DNA of 64,000 nt from DATLGD01 sp035540755. GTDB lineage: Bacteria > Actinomycetota > Actinomycetes > Mycobacteriales > SCTD01. The position numbers were made by a program, and so were the translations under genes. Within the stretch, counting starts at the first letter, position 1; every line of letters starts with the position of its first letter. Below are positions 56,149 through 64,000 of this stretch, piece by piece. Location of the stretch: assembly GCA_035540755.1 (NCBI GenBank), contig DATLGD010000223.1:1-64000 (forward strand), written 5' to 3'. The notes beneath the pieces were generated by a model. It did no database searches, was not told the origin of the DNA, and saw nothing but the letters and a program-made list of their open reading frames with translations.

Positions 56149-57128
56149 CGGACCTCGACCACCGCGTCGCGCCGGGCGACCACCTCGCCGACGATCGGTG
56201 CGCCCGGCACCTCGCCGACGACGAGCAGGCCACCGCTGGTCTGCGCGTCGGCGAGCAGCAGCAGCTCGTCCTCCTCGACGGATGCCGACAGGTGCGGGCG
56301 CACCCAGTCGAGGTTGCGCCGGGTGCCGCCGCTGACGTAGCCGTCGGCCAGCGAGCTGCGCGCACCGTCGAGGTAGGGCACGGCGGCGGCGTCGACGACG
56401 GCCGTGGTGCCGCTGGCGCGCATCATCTTGAACAGGTGCCCGAGCAGGCCGAAGCCGGTGACGTCGGTGGCCGCGCGTGCCCCGCTCTCCACCGCAGCCC
56501 GGGCGGCGTCGCGGTTCAGGCGCGTCATGCACTCGACCGCGTGCTCGAACCGCTCGCCGGTCGCCTTGTGCCGGTTGTTGAGCACGCCGACGCCGAGCGG
56601 CTTGGTGAGGCTGAGCGGCCGGCCCGGCTCGGCGGCGTCGTTGCGCAGCAGCGCGCCCGGGTCGACGACCCCGGTGACCGCCATGCCGTACGTCGGCTCG
56701 GGCCCGTCGACGCTGTGGCCGCCGGCGACCGGGCAGGCGGCCTGCCGGGCGACGTCGGCGCCGCCGCGCAGCACCTCGCCGAGCAGCTCGGCCGGCAGCA
56801 GCTCGCGCGGCCAGGCGACCAGGTTGATGGCGACGACCGGCCGGCCGCCCATCGCGTACACGTCCGACAGCGCATTGGCCGCCGCGATGCGACCCCAGTC
56901 GTAGGCGTCGTCGACCACCGGGGTGAAGAAGTCGGCCGTGCTGACGACGGCGGTGCGGGCGTCGAGGCGCACGACGGCGGCGTCGTCGCCGTCGTCGAGC
57001 CCGACGAGCAGGTCCGGTCCCGCGGCACCGGTCAGCCCGCGCACGGCGTCCTCGAGCTCACCCGGCGGGATCTTGCAGGCGCAGCCGCCGCCCTTCGCCA
57101 GCTGGGTCAGCCGAAGCGTCGTCGTCAC
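56145..57128 (-). CDS. selD: Selenophosphate synthetase
   Basis: Makes selenophosphate, the selenium donor for Sec-tRNA, from selenide and ATP. 327 residues. The N-terminal catalytic motif is KGGGCACKIPP, with Cys16, Cys18 and Lys19 instead of Sec, so the enzyme itself is a Cys form. VAGGHSVDGPEPTYG, LSLTKPLGVGV and TDVTGFGLLGHL complete the family set. The GTG at 57128 is 7 bases after a TAGCCT hexamer on the minus strand. Confidence 0.95.
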   Translation of the reverse strand: MTTTLRLTQLAKGGGCACKIPPGELEDAVRGLTGAAGPDLLVGLDDGDDAAVVRLDARTAVVSTADFFTPVVDDAYDWGRIAAANALSDVYAMGGRPVVAINLVAWPRELLPAELLGEVLRGGADVARQAACPVAGGHSVDGPEPTYGMAVTGVVDPGALLRNDAAEPGRPLSLTKPLGVGVLNNRHKATGERFEHAVECMTRLNRDAARAAVESGARAATDVTGFGLLGHLFKMMRASGTTAVVDAAAVPYLDGARSSLADGYVSGGTRRNLDWVRPHLSASVEEDELLLLADAQTSGGLLVVGEVPGAPIVGEVVARRDAVVEVR

Positions 57129-57135
57129 CTGCGAG

Positions 57136-57141
57136 AGGCTA
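57136..57141 (-). promoter_or_regulatory. -10 hexamer of selD
   Basis: TAGCCT on the minus strand, 7 bases before the GTG at 57128. Confidence 0.5.
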
Positions 57142-57226
57142 GGTCAGCCGGTGAGCGCGCGCTCGCGCTAGAGCGCTGGGGCCTCCGCCACCACGGTCGG
57201 GACGTCGAGGTGGGTGTTGCCCGTCG

Positions 57227-57709
57227 TCAGGTGCCGGCGCGGTACTGGGCCAGCAGGCGCTCGGCCTCGTCGGCGCCGGACTGCTCGACGAGGACCTCGT
57301 ACCGGGCCGCGGCCAGGCCCTTGGTGGAGCTGAAGTCGCGCCGACCGCCGGTGGCCCGGTGAGCGGCGAACCCGAGCGCGGCGCCGAAGGCGGCGCCGAA
57401 CAACAGCCCGTACAGGGCCAGTCCGAGCAGGGCCGTGCCGGACTCGGCGAACAGGCCGACGAACAGGCCGAGGAGCAGCCCGAACCAGCTCATCGAGGCG
57501 GCGCCCGCGAGCGCCGCCTTGCCGGTCGTCAGGCGCCCGGTGACCTGCTCGACGAGGCGCAGGTCCGCGCCGACGATGGTCACCGTCTCGACCGGGAAGC
57601 CGTGGTCGGACAGGTGGTCGACGACGGCCTGCGCCTGCTCGTACTGGGGCCAGGAGCCGAGCGCGTGCCGGCCCACCGGAAGGGGGCGGGGTGTGCCTGG
57701 TGTGGTCAT
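57227..57709 (-). CDS. YflT-like general stress protein with membrane hairpin
   Basis: 160 residues. The N-terminal half (YEQAQAVVDHLSDHGFPVETVTIVGADLRLVE) is the YflT/general-stress-17M fold. Two hydrophobic stretches follow (MSWFGLLLGLFVGLFAESG and LLGLALYGLLFGAAFGAALGF), and a C-terminal alpha-beta segment (ARYEVLVEQSGADEAERLL) ends the protein. Role unknown. It lies between selD and selO on the same strand. Confidence 0.78.
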   Translation of the reverse strand: MTTPGTPRPLPVGRHALGSWPQYEQAQAVVDHLSDHGFPVETVTIVGADLRLVEQVTGRLTTGKAALAGAASMSWFGLLLGLFVGLFAESGTALLGLALYGLLFGAAFGAALGFAAHRATGGRRDFSSTKGLAAARYEVLVEQSGADEAERLLAQYRAGT

Positions 57710-57722
57710 GGCCTCGGCCTAC

Positions 57723-57746
57723 CCGGCTGGGCGGCCGGGCAGCCGG
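57723..57746 (-). terminator. Hairpin after selO
   Basis: CCGGCTG (57723-57729) and CAGCCGG (57740-57746) form a 7-bp stem with a 10-base loop, 34 bases past the selO stop. No T run. Confidence 0.3.
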
Positions 57747-57779
57747 CTCGTCTGCGTGACGTCGCCGACGTCGATCCGG

Positions 57780-59240
57780 TCAGGTCCCGCAGAAGGTCCG
57801 GTAGGAGCTGTCCTCGGGGCCGGGTGCGGCGTAGCGCTCCAGGCCCGGGCGCTCGTCGAACGGGGCGGTGACCGCTGTGAGCAGCCGCTGGAGCGGGTCC
57901 AGGTCGCCGGCGGTGCCGGCGTCGAGGGCCTCCTCGACGAGGTGGTTGCGCGGGATGTAGACCGGGTTCACGCGGTCCATCGCCGCTCCGTCGGGCGCGA
58001 GGGCCTGCCAGCGCTGCAGCCAGGCGTCGACCGCCGCGAGGTCGAGCACGAGGCCGCGCGCCGGCTCGGTGTCGCCGCGGGCGGCCTGCCCCAGCGCCCG
58101 GAAGAACGAGGTCAGGTCGACGTGGTTGGCCTGCAGCAGGGCCAGCAGCTCCTCGACGAGCGGGCGGACGACGTCGTCGTCGTCGCCGTCGGTCAGCCCG
58201 AGCTTGCGGCGCATGCCGGCCGTCCAGGCGGCGCTGTACTGCGGCCGGTAGCCGCCGAGCGACTCGACGGCGAGGGCGATGGCCTGCTCCTCGTCGTCGT
58301 GCAGCAGCGGCAGCATCGCCTCCACCAGCCTGGCCAGGTTCCACTCGGCGACGACCGGCTGGTTGCCGTAGGCGTACCGGCCGCCGGTGTCGATCGAGCT
58401 GAACACCCGGGCCGGGTCGAAGGCGTCGAGGAAGGCGCAGGGGCCGTAGTCGATGGTCTCGCCGGAGATCGTGGTGTTGTCGGTGTTCATGACCCCGTGG
58501 ACGAAGCCGACGAGCATCCACTGCGCCACCAGAGACGCCTGCGCGGTGACGACCGCCTCGAACAGGGCGCGGTAGGGCTGCTCGGCGTCGGCGGCCTCGG
58601 GATGGTGCCGGGCGATGGCGTGGTCGGCCAGCCGGCGCAGCAGCGCGACGTCGCCGGTCGCGCGGGCGTACTGGAAGGTGCCCACGCGCAGGTGGCTGCT
58701 CGCGACCCGGGCGAGCACCGCTCCGGGCAGCGGCGTCTCGCGCCGCACCGTGCGGCCGGTGCCGACGACGGCCAGGGCCCGGGTGGTCGGGATCCCGAGC
58801 GCGTGCATCGCCTCGGCGACGACGTGCTCGCGCAGCATCGGACCGACCGCGGCCAGGCCGTCGCCGCCACGGGCGAAGGGGGTGCGCCCGCTGCCCTTGA
58901 GGTGCAGGTCGCGCGGTCGACCGTCCTGGCAGGCGAACTCGCCGAGCAGCAGCGCCCGACCGTCACCGAGTCGCGGGTTGAAGCCGCCGAACTGGTGCCC
59001 GGCGTACGCCTGCGCCACCGGTGTGGCGCCGTCGAGCACCAGCGTCCCGACCAGGAAGCGCAGCCCCTCGGAGGTGCGCAGCCAGTCGGGGTCCAGGCCG
59101 AGCTCGACGGCCAGCGGCTCGTTCAGCACCAGCAGCCGCGGATCCGGCGCGTCCTCGGCCTGCCAGCGCACCGCCAGCTCGGGCAGCTCGCGGGCGAAGC
59201 GGTCGTCGAGCAGCGTGCGGGGCACGGCGGGGACGTTCAT
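57780..59240 (-). CDS. selO: SelO/YdiU protein adenylyltransferase
   Basis: Pseudokinase-fold enzyme that transfers AMP to proteins, 486 residues. Conserved blocks are [65 protein letters not shown] and C-terminal YRTFCGT, where eukaryotic homologues carry Sec and this one Cys. ATG at 59240 is chosen; an in-frame GTG at 59273 adds 11 residues. A TACCGT hexamer lies 6 bases before the ATG. It is divergent from tRNA-Sec. Confidence 0.93.
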   Translation of the reverse strand: MNVPAVPRTLLDDRFARELPELAVRWQAEDAPDPRLLVLNEPLAVELGLDPDWLRTSEGLRFLVGTLVLDGATPVAQAYAGHQFGGFNPRLGDGRALLLGEFACQDGRPRDLHLKGSGRTPFARGGDGLAAVGPMLREHVVAEAMHALGIPTTRALAVVGTGRTVRRETPLPGAVLARVASSHLRVGTFQYARATGDVALLRRLADHAIARHHPEAADAEQPYRALFEAVVTAQASLVAQWMLVGFVHGVMNTDNTTISGETIDYGPCAFLDAFDPARVFSSIDTGGRYAYGNQPVVAEWNLARLVEAMLPLLHDDEEQAIALAVESLGGYRPQYSAAWTAGMRRKLGLTDGDDDDVVRPLVEELLALLQANHVDLTSFFRALGQAARGDTEPARGLVLDLAAVDAWLQRWQALAPDGAAMDRVNPVYIPRNHLVEEALDAGTAGDLDPLQRLLTAVTAPFDERPGLERYAAPGPEDSSYRTFCGT

Positions 59241-59246
59241 CGTCCG

Positions 59247-59252
59247 ACGGTA
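59247..59252 (-). promoter_or_regulatory. -10 hexamer of selO
   Basis: TACCGT on the minus strand, 6 bases before the ATG at 59240. Confidence 0.5.
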
Positions 59253-59318
59253 CGTGCCGGCCGGTTGTGGCACCCTGCACGTCGGTCACGGACGAGCGCT
59301 CGGTGCGGTCGTGGTCGA

Positions 59319-59411
59319 GGAGGCGTACGCGTGCCTGGTGGCCGTCCCGGTCTTCAAAACCGGTGTGGGCGAGGATCTCGTCCAGGTGGGTTCGATCCCC
59401 ATCCGCCTCCG
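59319..59411 (+). tRNA. selC: Selenocysteine tRNA, anticodon TCA
   Basis: 93 bases without CCA. The acceptor stem pairs GGAGGCG (59319-59325) with CGCCTCC (59404-59410); G59411 is the discriminator and the next bases are CCG, so CCA is not encoded. The anticodon stem CCGGT/ACCGG encloses the loop CTTCAAA with TCA at 59354-59356. The long variable arm pairs GGGCGAG with CTCGTCC (one wobble), and the T loop is TTCGATC. The extended shape is typical of tRNA-Sec and matches the selA/selB/selD context. Confidence 0.95.
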
Positions 59412-59500
59412 CCGACGAGTTGCCGTCCGGGCCGGTTCCGCCGCCCTCGGCGCGGGCAGACCGTCGCCGACGCGCACGACCGACGACGCGAGGAGACACC

Positions 59501-59665
59501 GTGGGGCTGCTGGGCGGGATGATCAAGGCCGGCGTGGCCAAGAAGGTCTACGACGAGGCGCGCAAGCCGCACAACCAGGCGAAGATCAAGCAGATGCTGT
59601 CGAAGGCGACGGGCAAGGGGTCGGGCGGGACAGGCAGCAGCGGCCCGGGCGCCGGGCAGCCCTGA
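59501..59665 (+). CDS. Small basic hypothetical protein (54 aa)
   Basis: GTG start with AGGAG 5 bases upstream. The sequence begins GLLGGMIKAGVAKKVYDEARKP and ends in a Gly/Ser-rich tail. The N-terminal part is amphipathic and basic. I do not recognise a function. It lies between tRNA-Sec and selA, and may be transcribed with the tRNA. Confidence 0.6.
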   Translation: MGLLGGMIKAGVAKKVYDEARKPHNQAKIKQMLSKATGKGSGGTGSSGPGAGQP

Positions 59666-59686
59666 GCGCACGGTCGGCCGGCAGTC

Positions 59687-59932
59687 TCACCGGGGGCCGG
59701 CCTGCCGGCGCAGCGACTCCTGTCCGGCGGCCACGGCTCCGCGCAGCCGGCTCAGGCGCTCCGCCCGGTCGCGGCGGGCGGCCGCGTCGTCCGGCGGGGG
59801 GAGCGCGGTCAGCCGCTCGGCGAGGGCATGGGCGTGCAGGACCACGACGGCGGTGCGCTGCACGCCGACCTCGACGTCGCCCGCCGCGTCTTCCAAGGGT
59901 GAGGACGGACGGCGGCGCTGCGATCGGTCCAT
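59687..59932 (-). CDS. Small charged hypothetical protein (81 aa)
   Basis: ATG with a strong AGGAGG 4 bases upstream. 81 residues: an Arg/Ser-rich start, a central helix-prone VLHAHALAERLTALPPP, and an Arg/Ala-rich end. No family recognised. It lies in the selenium island on the strand opposite to selA. Confidence 0.5.
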   Translation of the reverse strand: MDRSQRRRPSSPLEDAAGDVEVGVQRTAVVVLHAHALAERLTALPPPDDAAARRDRAERLSRLRGAVAAGQESLRRQAGPR

Positions 59933-60081
59933 GACACCTCCTGCCGGCCCAGGGTCAGGTGCGCCGATCAGCGCAGTGCACCACGCCCGGACGCCGGTCG
60001 AGGACACGAGCTGGTCACGACTGGGCGGTGCGGGATCGAGCTGGCGCTGCGCCGCCCGGCTGCTCCGCAGCCGGTCCGACG

Positions 60082-60087
60082 TAGGGT
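60082..60087 (+). promoter_or_regulatory. -10 hexamer of selA
   Basis: TAGGGT, 7 bases, then the GTG at 60095: leaderless arrangement. Confidence 0.55.
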
Positions 60088-60094
60088 CCGAGAC

Positions 60095-61408
60095 GTGACA
60101 GCGGTCGAGCCGGACCGGCGACGCGCGGTGCCGCGCACCGACGCCGTGCTCGCCGACCCGCGCCTGGCGCGGGCCGCCGAGCGGCTCGGACGCGAGCGGG
60201 TGAAGCGAGCCGTCCGCGAGGCTCAGGACGCCGTCCGCACGGGCCGGCTGGCGCCCGACCAGGTGGCCGACGCCGCCGTCGCCGCTCTGCCGCCCCGCAC
60301 CACGACGCTGCGGCCGGTGCTGAACGCCACCGGCGTGGTCGTGCACACCAACCTCGGCCGGGCGCCGCTGTCGGCCGCGGCCGTCGAGGCGCTGCAGACC
60401 GCCGCCGGCAACGTCGACGTCGAGTACCACGTCGCCACCGGCCAGCGGGCGCGGCGCGGTCGGGGCGCGCTCGCCGCCCTGCACGCCGCCGTCCCCGACG
60501 CCGAGGCGGTGCACGTGGTCAACAACGGGGCGGCCGCCCTCGTGCTCGCGACCACGGCGCTCGCCGCCGGCCGCGAGGTGGTGGTCAGCCGCGGCGAGAT
60601 GGTCGAGATCGGCGACGGCTTCCGGCTCCCGGACCTCATCGCGTCCACCGGCGCCCGCCTGCGCGAGGTCGGCACCACCAACCGCACCACAGTGAGCGAC
60701 TACGCCGACGCCGTGGGCCCGGACACCGGCTGCGTGCTCAAGGTGCACCCCAGCAACTTCCGGGTGGCCGGCTTCACCGGCGCTGTGGACGTCGCCGAGC
60801 TCGCCGGGCTCGACGTTCCCGTCGTCGTCGACATCGGCAGCGGCCTGCTCGCGCCGCACCCGCTGCTGCCCGACGAGCCGGACGCGCGGACGGCGCTGCG
60901 CGGCGGGGCCGAGGTCGTCACCGCGAGCGGCGACAAGCTGCTCGGCGGTCCGCAGGCCGGGCTGCTCCTCGGTCGCGCGGGCGTCGTCGAGCGGCTGCGC
61001 CGGCACCCGCTCGCGCGCGCCCTGCGGGTCGACAAGCTGACGCTGGCTGCGCTCGAGGCGACGATCGACGGACCGCCCACGCCGGTGCGCCTGGCGCTCG
61101 ACGCCGACCCTGCCGGGCTGCGCGCGCGGGCGGACGCGCTCGCCGCCGACGTCGGGGGCGACGTCGTCCCGAGCGACGGCGCGGTCGGAGGCGGCGGGGC
61201 ACCCGGCCTGCTCCTGCCCGGCTGGGCGGTGGCCCTCCCGGAGGACCGTGCTCCCGACGCCTGGGCGCTCGCGCTGCGCACCGGCGAGCCCTGCGTGGTC
61301 GGGCGGGTCGAGCGCGGCCGGTGCCTGCTCGACCTGCGCTGCATCGCCCCGGCCGACGACGCGTCGGTCGCGGCGGCCGTCACCGCCGCCGCCGGCGCGG
61401 CGGGGTAG
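60095..61408 (+). CDS. selA: L-seryl-tRNA(Sec) selenium transferase
   Basis: PLP enzyme converting Ser-tRNA-Sec to Sec-tRNA-Sec, 437 residues. NATGVVVHTNLGRAPLS near residue 77 and the PLP lysine Lys281 in TASGDKLLGGPQAGLL are family marks. The N-terminal 70 residues form the tRNA-binding helical part. GTG start at 60095 is 7 bases after a TAGGGT hexamer. It is followed after 3 bases by selB. Confidence 0.96.
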   Translation: MTAVEPDRRRAVPRTDAVLADPRLARAAERLGRERVKRAVREAQDAVRTGRLAPDQVADAAVAALPPRTTTLRPVLNATGVVVHTNLGRAPLSAAAVEALQTAAGNVDVEYHVATGQRARRGRGALAALHAAVPDAEAVHVVNNGAAALVLATTALAAGREVVVSRGEMVEIGDGFRLPDLIASTGARLREVGTTNRTTVSDYADAVGPDTGCVLKVHPSNFRVAGFTGAVDVAELAGLDVPVVVDIGSGLLAPHPLLPDEPDARTALRGGAEVVTASGDKLLGGPQAGLLLGRAGVVERLRRHPLARALRVDKLTLAALEATIDGPPTPVRLALDADPAGLRARADALAADVGGDVVPSDGAVGGGGAPGLLLPGWAVALPEDRAPDAWALALRTGEPCVVGRVERGRCLLDLRCIAPADDASVAAAVTAAAGAAG

Positions 61409-61411
61409 CGC

Positions 61412-63199
61412 GTGCACGTCGTCGCGACCGCCGGGCACGTCGACCACGGCAAGTCCACGCTGGTGCGCGGGCTGACCGGCACCGAGCCGGACCGCTGGGC
61501 CGAGGAGCGGCGCCGCGGCATGACCATCGACCTCGGCTACGCCTGGACCGAGCTGCCGAGCGGTGAGCAGGTCGCGTTCGTCGACGTCCCCGGCCACGCC
61601 CGCTTCGTCGGCAACATGCTCGCCGGGCTCGGGCCCGCGCCGGCCGTGCTGTTCGTCGTCGCCGCCGACGAGGGCTGGCGCCGGCAGTCCGGCGAGCACC
61701 TCGCCGCCGTCGACGCGCTCGGCCTGTCGGCGGGTCTGCTGGCGGTGACCCGCAGCGACCTCGCCGACCCCGCCCCCGCGATCGAGGAGGCGAGGGAGCA
61801 CCTGTCCCGCAGCAGCCTCGGCGACGTCGAGGCGGTCGCGGTGTCGGGTCAGACCGGCGCCGGACTGGACGTGCTGCGCGCCGCCCTCGACCGGCTGGTC
61901 GCCCGGCTCCCGGTGCCCGACACCGTCGGGCCGGTCCGGCTGTGGGTCGACCGCGCCTTCACCGTGCGCGGTGCCGGCACGGTGGTCACCGGCACCCTGG
62001 GCGCCGGTGCGCTCGCCGTCGGCGACGAGCTCGAGCTGCGCGGGCGCCGGGTGCGGGTGCGCGGCCTGCAGTCGCTCGAGCAGCCCCGGGAGCGGATGGG
62101 TGCGGTGGCGCGCGTGGCGGTGGCGCTGCGCGGCGTCGAGCGCGCCGACGTCGGCCGCGGGGACGCCCTGCTCGCCCCGGGACGGTGGCGGGCCGCTTCG
62201 ACGCTCGACGTGCGGCTCCGGCCCGCGGGCACCCTGCCCGAGCGGCTGGTGCTGCACGTCGGCACGGCGGCGGTGCCGGTGCGGCTGCGGCCGCTGCGCG
62301 ACGACCTCGCGCGGCTGCAGCTCAGCACTGCGCTGCCGCTGCGGGCCGGCGACCGCGCCCTGCTACGCGACCCGGCGGCGCAAGAGGTGGCCGCGGGCGT
62401 CACGGTCCTGGACGCCGACCCGCCGGACCTCCGTCGGCGCGGGTCGGCCCGCGAGCGCGCTGCCGTGCTCGCCGGGACGACCGGCCCGCCGGACGGGATC
62501 GCGGAGGTGGAGCGCCGAGGCGCGGTGCGCCGCGCCGACCTCGAGGCGCTGGGCGTGCCGGTCCCCGACGGCGGGCGCAGTGCCGGCGGCTGGCTGGTCA
62601 GCGAGCAGCGGTGGCAGGTCTGGCGGGCCGAGCTGCGCCGGGTCGTCGAGCAGCACGACGCCGTGGCGCCGCTGGACCGGGGGCTGCCGCACGACGCCGC
62701 ACGGCGCGCCGCCGGCATCCCCGACCTCGCCGTGCTCGCTGCGGTGGCCGGGGACGCCGAGCTCGTCGACGAGGCGGGCCGGCTGCGCAGCACGCAGGAG
62801 CTCGGCCTGGGGTCGGCCGAGCCCGGGGTCCGGGCGCTGGAGGAGCGGCTGACCGCCGGCCCCTTCGCCGCACCGGAGCGGCCGGACCTCGACGCGCTCG
62901 GCCTCGACGTCCGCGCGGTCGCCGCCGCCGCCGCCGCCGGCCGGCTGCTGCGGCTGCGCGCCTCCGACGGCGGCGACGTCGTGCTGCTGCCCGACGCGCC
63001 GGCGCGGGCGATGCGCGAGCTCGCCCGGCTGCCCCAGCCGTTCTCGCTCAGCGCCGCCCGCCAGGCCCTCGGCACGACGCGGCGGGTGGCCGTCCCGCTG
63101 CTCGAGCACCTCGACGCGCGCGGCTGGACCCGCCGGGTCGACAGCTCCGCGCGCGAGGTGGTGCGCGGCGGGAGTGCGGCGTCGGGCCCGCCCCGATAG
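61412..63199 (+). CDS. selB: Selenocysteine-specific elongation factor
   Basis: GTPase that delivers Sec-tRNA-Sec to TGA codons with a SECIS, 595 residues. Motifs are G1 [11 protein letters not shown]3 [12 protein letters not shown] and G4-like VTRSDL. Domains 2 and 3 follow (about 175-340), and the C-terminal winged helices (about 350-590) that bind the SECIS are present. GTG start, 3 bases after selA. The C-terminal half is divergent, as usual. Confidence 0.95.
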   Translation: MHVVATAGHVDHGKSTLVRGLTGTEPDRWAEERRRGMTIDLGYAWTELPSGEQVAFVDVPGHARFVGNMLAGLGPAPAVLFVVAADEGWRRQSGEHLAAVDALGLSAGLLAVTRSDLADPAPAIEEAREHLSRSSLGDVEAVAVSGQTGAGLDVLRAALDRLVARLPVPDTVGPVRLWVDRAFTVRGAGTVVTGTLGAGALAVGDELELRGRRVRVRGLQSLEQPRERMGAVARVAVALRGVERADVGRGDALLAPGRWRAASTLDVRLRPAGTLPERLVLHVGTAAVPVRLRPLRDDLARLQLSTALPLRAGDRALLRDPAAQEVAAGVTVLDADPPDLRRRGSARERAAVLAGTTGPPDGIAEVERRGAVRRADLEALGVPVPDGGRSAGGWLVSEQRWQVWRAELRRVVEQHDAVAPLDRGLPHDAARRAAGIPDLAVLAAVAGDAELVDEAGRLRSTQELGLGSAEPGVRALEERLTAGPFAAPERPDLDALGLDVRAVAAAAAAGRLLRLRASDGGDVVLLPDAPARAMRELARLPQPFSLSAARQALGTTRRVAVPLLEHLDARGWTRRVDSSAREVVRGGSAASGPPR

Positions 63200-63231
63200 C
63201 GTGCGCGTCCCCGCACCCGAGGAGGACCGCC

Positions 63232-64000
63232 GTGCCCCAGTCCGTCCGTGGAGTCGTCGCCCGAGGCAAGGGCCAGCCGGTGACGGTGGAGACCGTCGTC
63301 GTGCCCGACCCGGGGCCGGGTGAGGCGGTGGTCGCGGTGCAGGCATGCGGGGTCTGCCACACCGACCTGCACTACCGCGAAGGCGGCATCAACGACGAGT
63401 TCCCGTTCCTGCTCGGGCACGAGGCGGCCGGGATCGTCGAGTCCGTCGGCGAGGGCGTCGCCGAGGTGGCGCCGGGCGACTTCGTCATCCTCAACTGGCG
63501 AGCGGTCTGCGGCCGGTGCCGCGCCTGCAGCCGCGGCGACCACCACCGCTGCTTCAACACCTTCAACGCCGTGCAGAAGATGACGCTCGAGGACGGCACC
63601 GAGCTCTCGCCTGCCCTCGGCATCGGCGCCTTCGCCGACAAGACGCTGGTCGCGGCCGGGCAGTGCACGAAGGTCGACCCGGCCGCCGACCCTGCCGCGG
63701 CCGGACTCATCGGCTGCGGCGTCATGGCCGGCTGGGGTGCTGCGGTCAACACCGCGCCGGTCCGCAAGGGCCAGTCCGTCGCCGTCATCGGCTGCGGCGG
63801 CGTGGGCGACGCCGCGATCGCCGGCGCGCTGTTCGCCGGCGCACGGCAGGTCCTCGCCGTCGACATGGACGACCGCAAGCTGCAGTGGGCCCGGGAGTTC
63901 GGCGCCACCGACACGGTGAACGCGAAGACCGAGGACGTCGTCGCGCGGCTCAAGGAGCTGACCGGCGGCTTCGGGCCGGACGTCGTCATCGAGGCGGTCG
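63232..64000 (+). CDS. S-(hydroxymethyl)mycothiol dehydrogenase (3' end beyond window)
   Basis: Zinc- and NAD-dependent medium-chain dehydrogenase that oxidises the formaldehyde-mycothiol adduct to formyl-mycothiol, a precursor of formate. 256 codons are visible of about 360. Zinc ligands are in [10 protein letters not shown] and LGHEAAG; the structural Cys set is in [15 protein letters not shown]; the Rossmann motif is [17 protein letters not shown] at 63232 follows GAGGAGG by 6 bases. Neighbouring formate dehydrogenase would use the product. Confidence 0.85.
   Translation, partial: MPQSVRGVVARGKGQPVTVETVVVPDPGPGEAVVAVQACGVCHTDLHYREGGINDEFPFLLGHEAAGIVESVGEGVAEVAPGDFVILNWRAVCGRCRACSRGDHHRCFNTFNAVQKMTLEDGTELSPALGIGAFADKTLVAAGQCTKVDPAADPAAAGLIGCGVMAGWGAAVNTAPVRKGQSVAVIGCGGVGDAAIAGALFAGARQVLAVDMDDRKLQWAREFGATDTVNAKTEDVVARLKELTGGFGPDVVIEAV

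Noticed and set aside
56145..57128. SelD as a second selenoprotein
   Set aside because: The catalytic position is TGC/Cys, and no TGA occurs in the frame.
57151..57162. Perfect palindrome GAGCGCGCGCTC near the selD promoter as an operator
   Set aside because: A 12-base GC-only palindrome is expected by chance in such GC-rich DNA.

Overview
The window is very GC-rich, gene-dense DNA from an actinobacterium. Signs of this are GTG/TTG starts, 4-base ATGA/GTGA overlaps, a SufR-led suf operon, a PspA-PspAA-HtpX-PspAB module, SepH and a mycothiol-type formaldehyde dehydrogenase. The overall style suggests Geodermatophilaceae or a relative, but that is inference. I see no rRNA, CRISPR array, insertion sequence or prophage, and no gene-free stretch above 300 bases.

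Left part (1-10.8 kb): transketolase (cut by the window edge), divergent ctaB (heme O synthase), an ATP-grasp enzyme, ctaA (heme A synthase), a DUF488 protein, a NarL-type two-component pair, a small membrane protein and an ABC-2 exporter pair. Next (10.9-17.6 kb) is a complete iron-sulfur assembly operon, sufR-sufB-sufD-Rieske ferredoxin-sufC-sufS-sufU-sufT, with a CAAC-N6-GTTG palindrome at the sufR start. Then come a PhoD-like phosphatase, a GMC (cholesterol oxidase-like) flavoenzyme, and an ABC-F ATPase preceded by an apparently leaderless six-codon leader ORF and a hairpin.

Middle (22.8-48.2 kb): an EamA exporter, a DUF480 protein, a ferric-iron ABC importer with a candidate IdeR/DmdR box, a small HTH protein, acyl-CoA dehydrogenase, an ABC exporter, a zinc alcohol dehydrogenase, a degenerate receiver protein, an acyl-CoA synthetase, three tiny acidic Gly-rich proteins, sepH and the psp/htpX module, an ATPase-PAS protein, tldD/tldE, an SDR enzyme, the ydbS/ydbT PH-domain pair, an L,D-transpeptidase and a small membrane protein. 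A perfect 38-bp palindrome lies between the SDR and ydbT genes.

Right part (48.2-64 kb) is a selenocysteine/formate island. It holds fdhD, a three-subunit formate dehydrogenase whose catalytic subunit reads an in-frame TGA at 49732-49734 as selenocysteine, with a SECIS-like hairpin just downstream. It also holds an OFA-family MFS carrier with a 40-aa partner, selD, a YflT-like stress protein, selO, tRNA-Sec (TCA anticodon), two small unknown genes, selA, selB, and the start of an S-(hydroxymethyl)mycothiol dehydrogenase. Together these would oxidise formaldehyde to formate and formate to CO2 with electrons passed to quinone, and they encode all the machinery needed to insert the selenocysteine.

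A recurring regulatory pattern is a TANNNT hexamer placed 6-7 bases before a start codon. It occurs at about ten genes here and points to widespread leaderless transcription.
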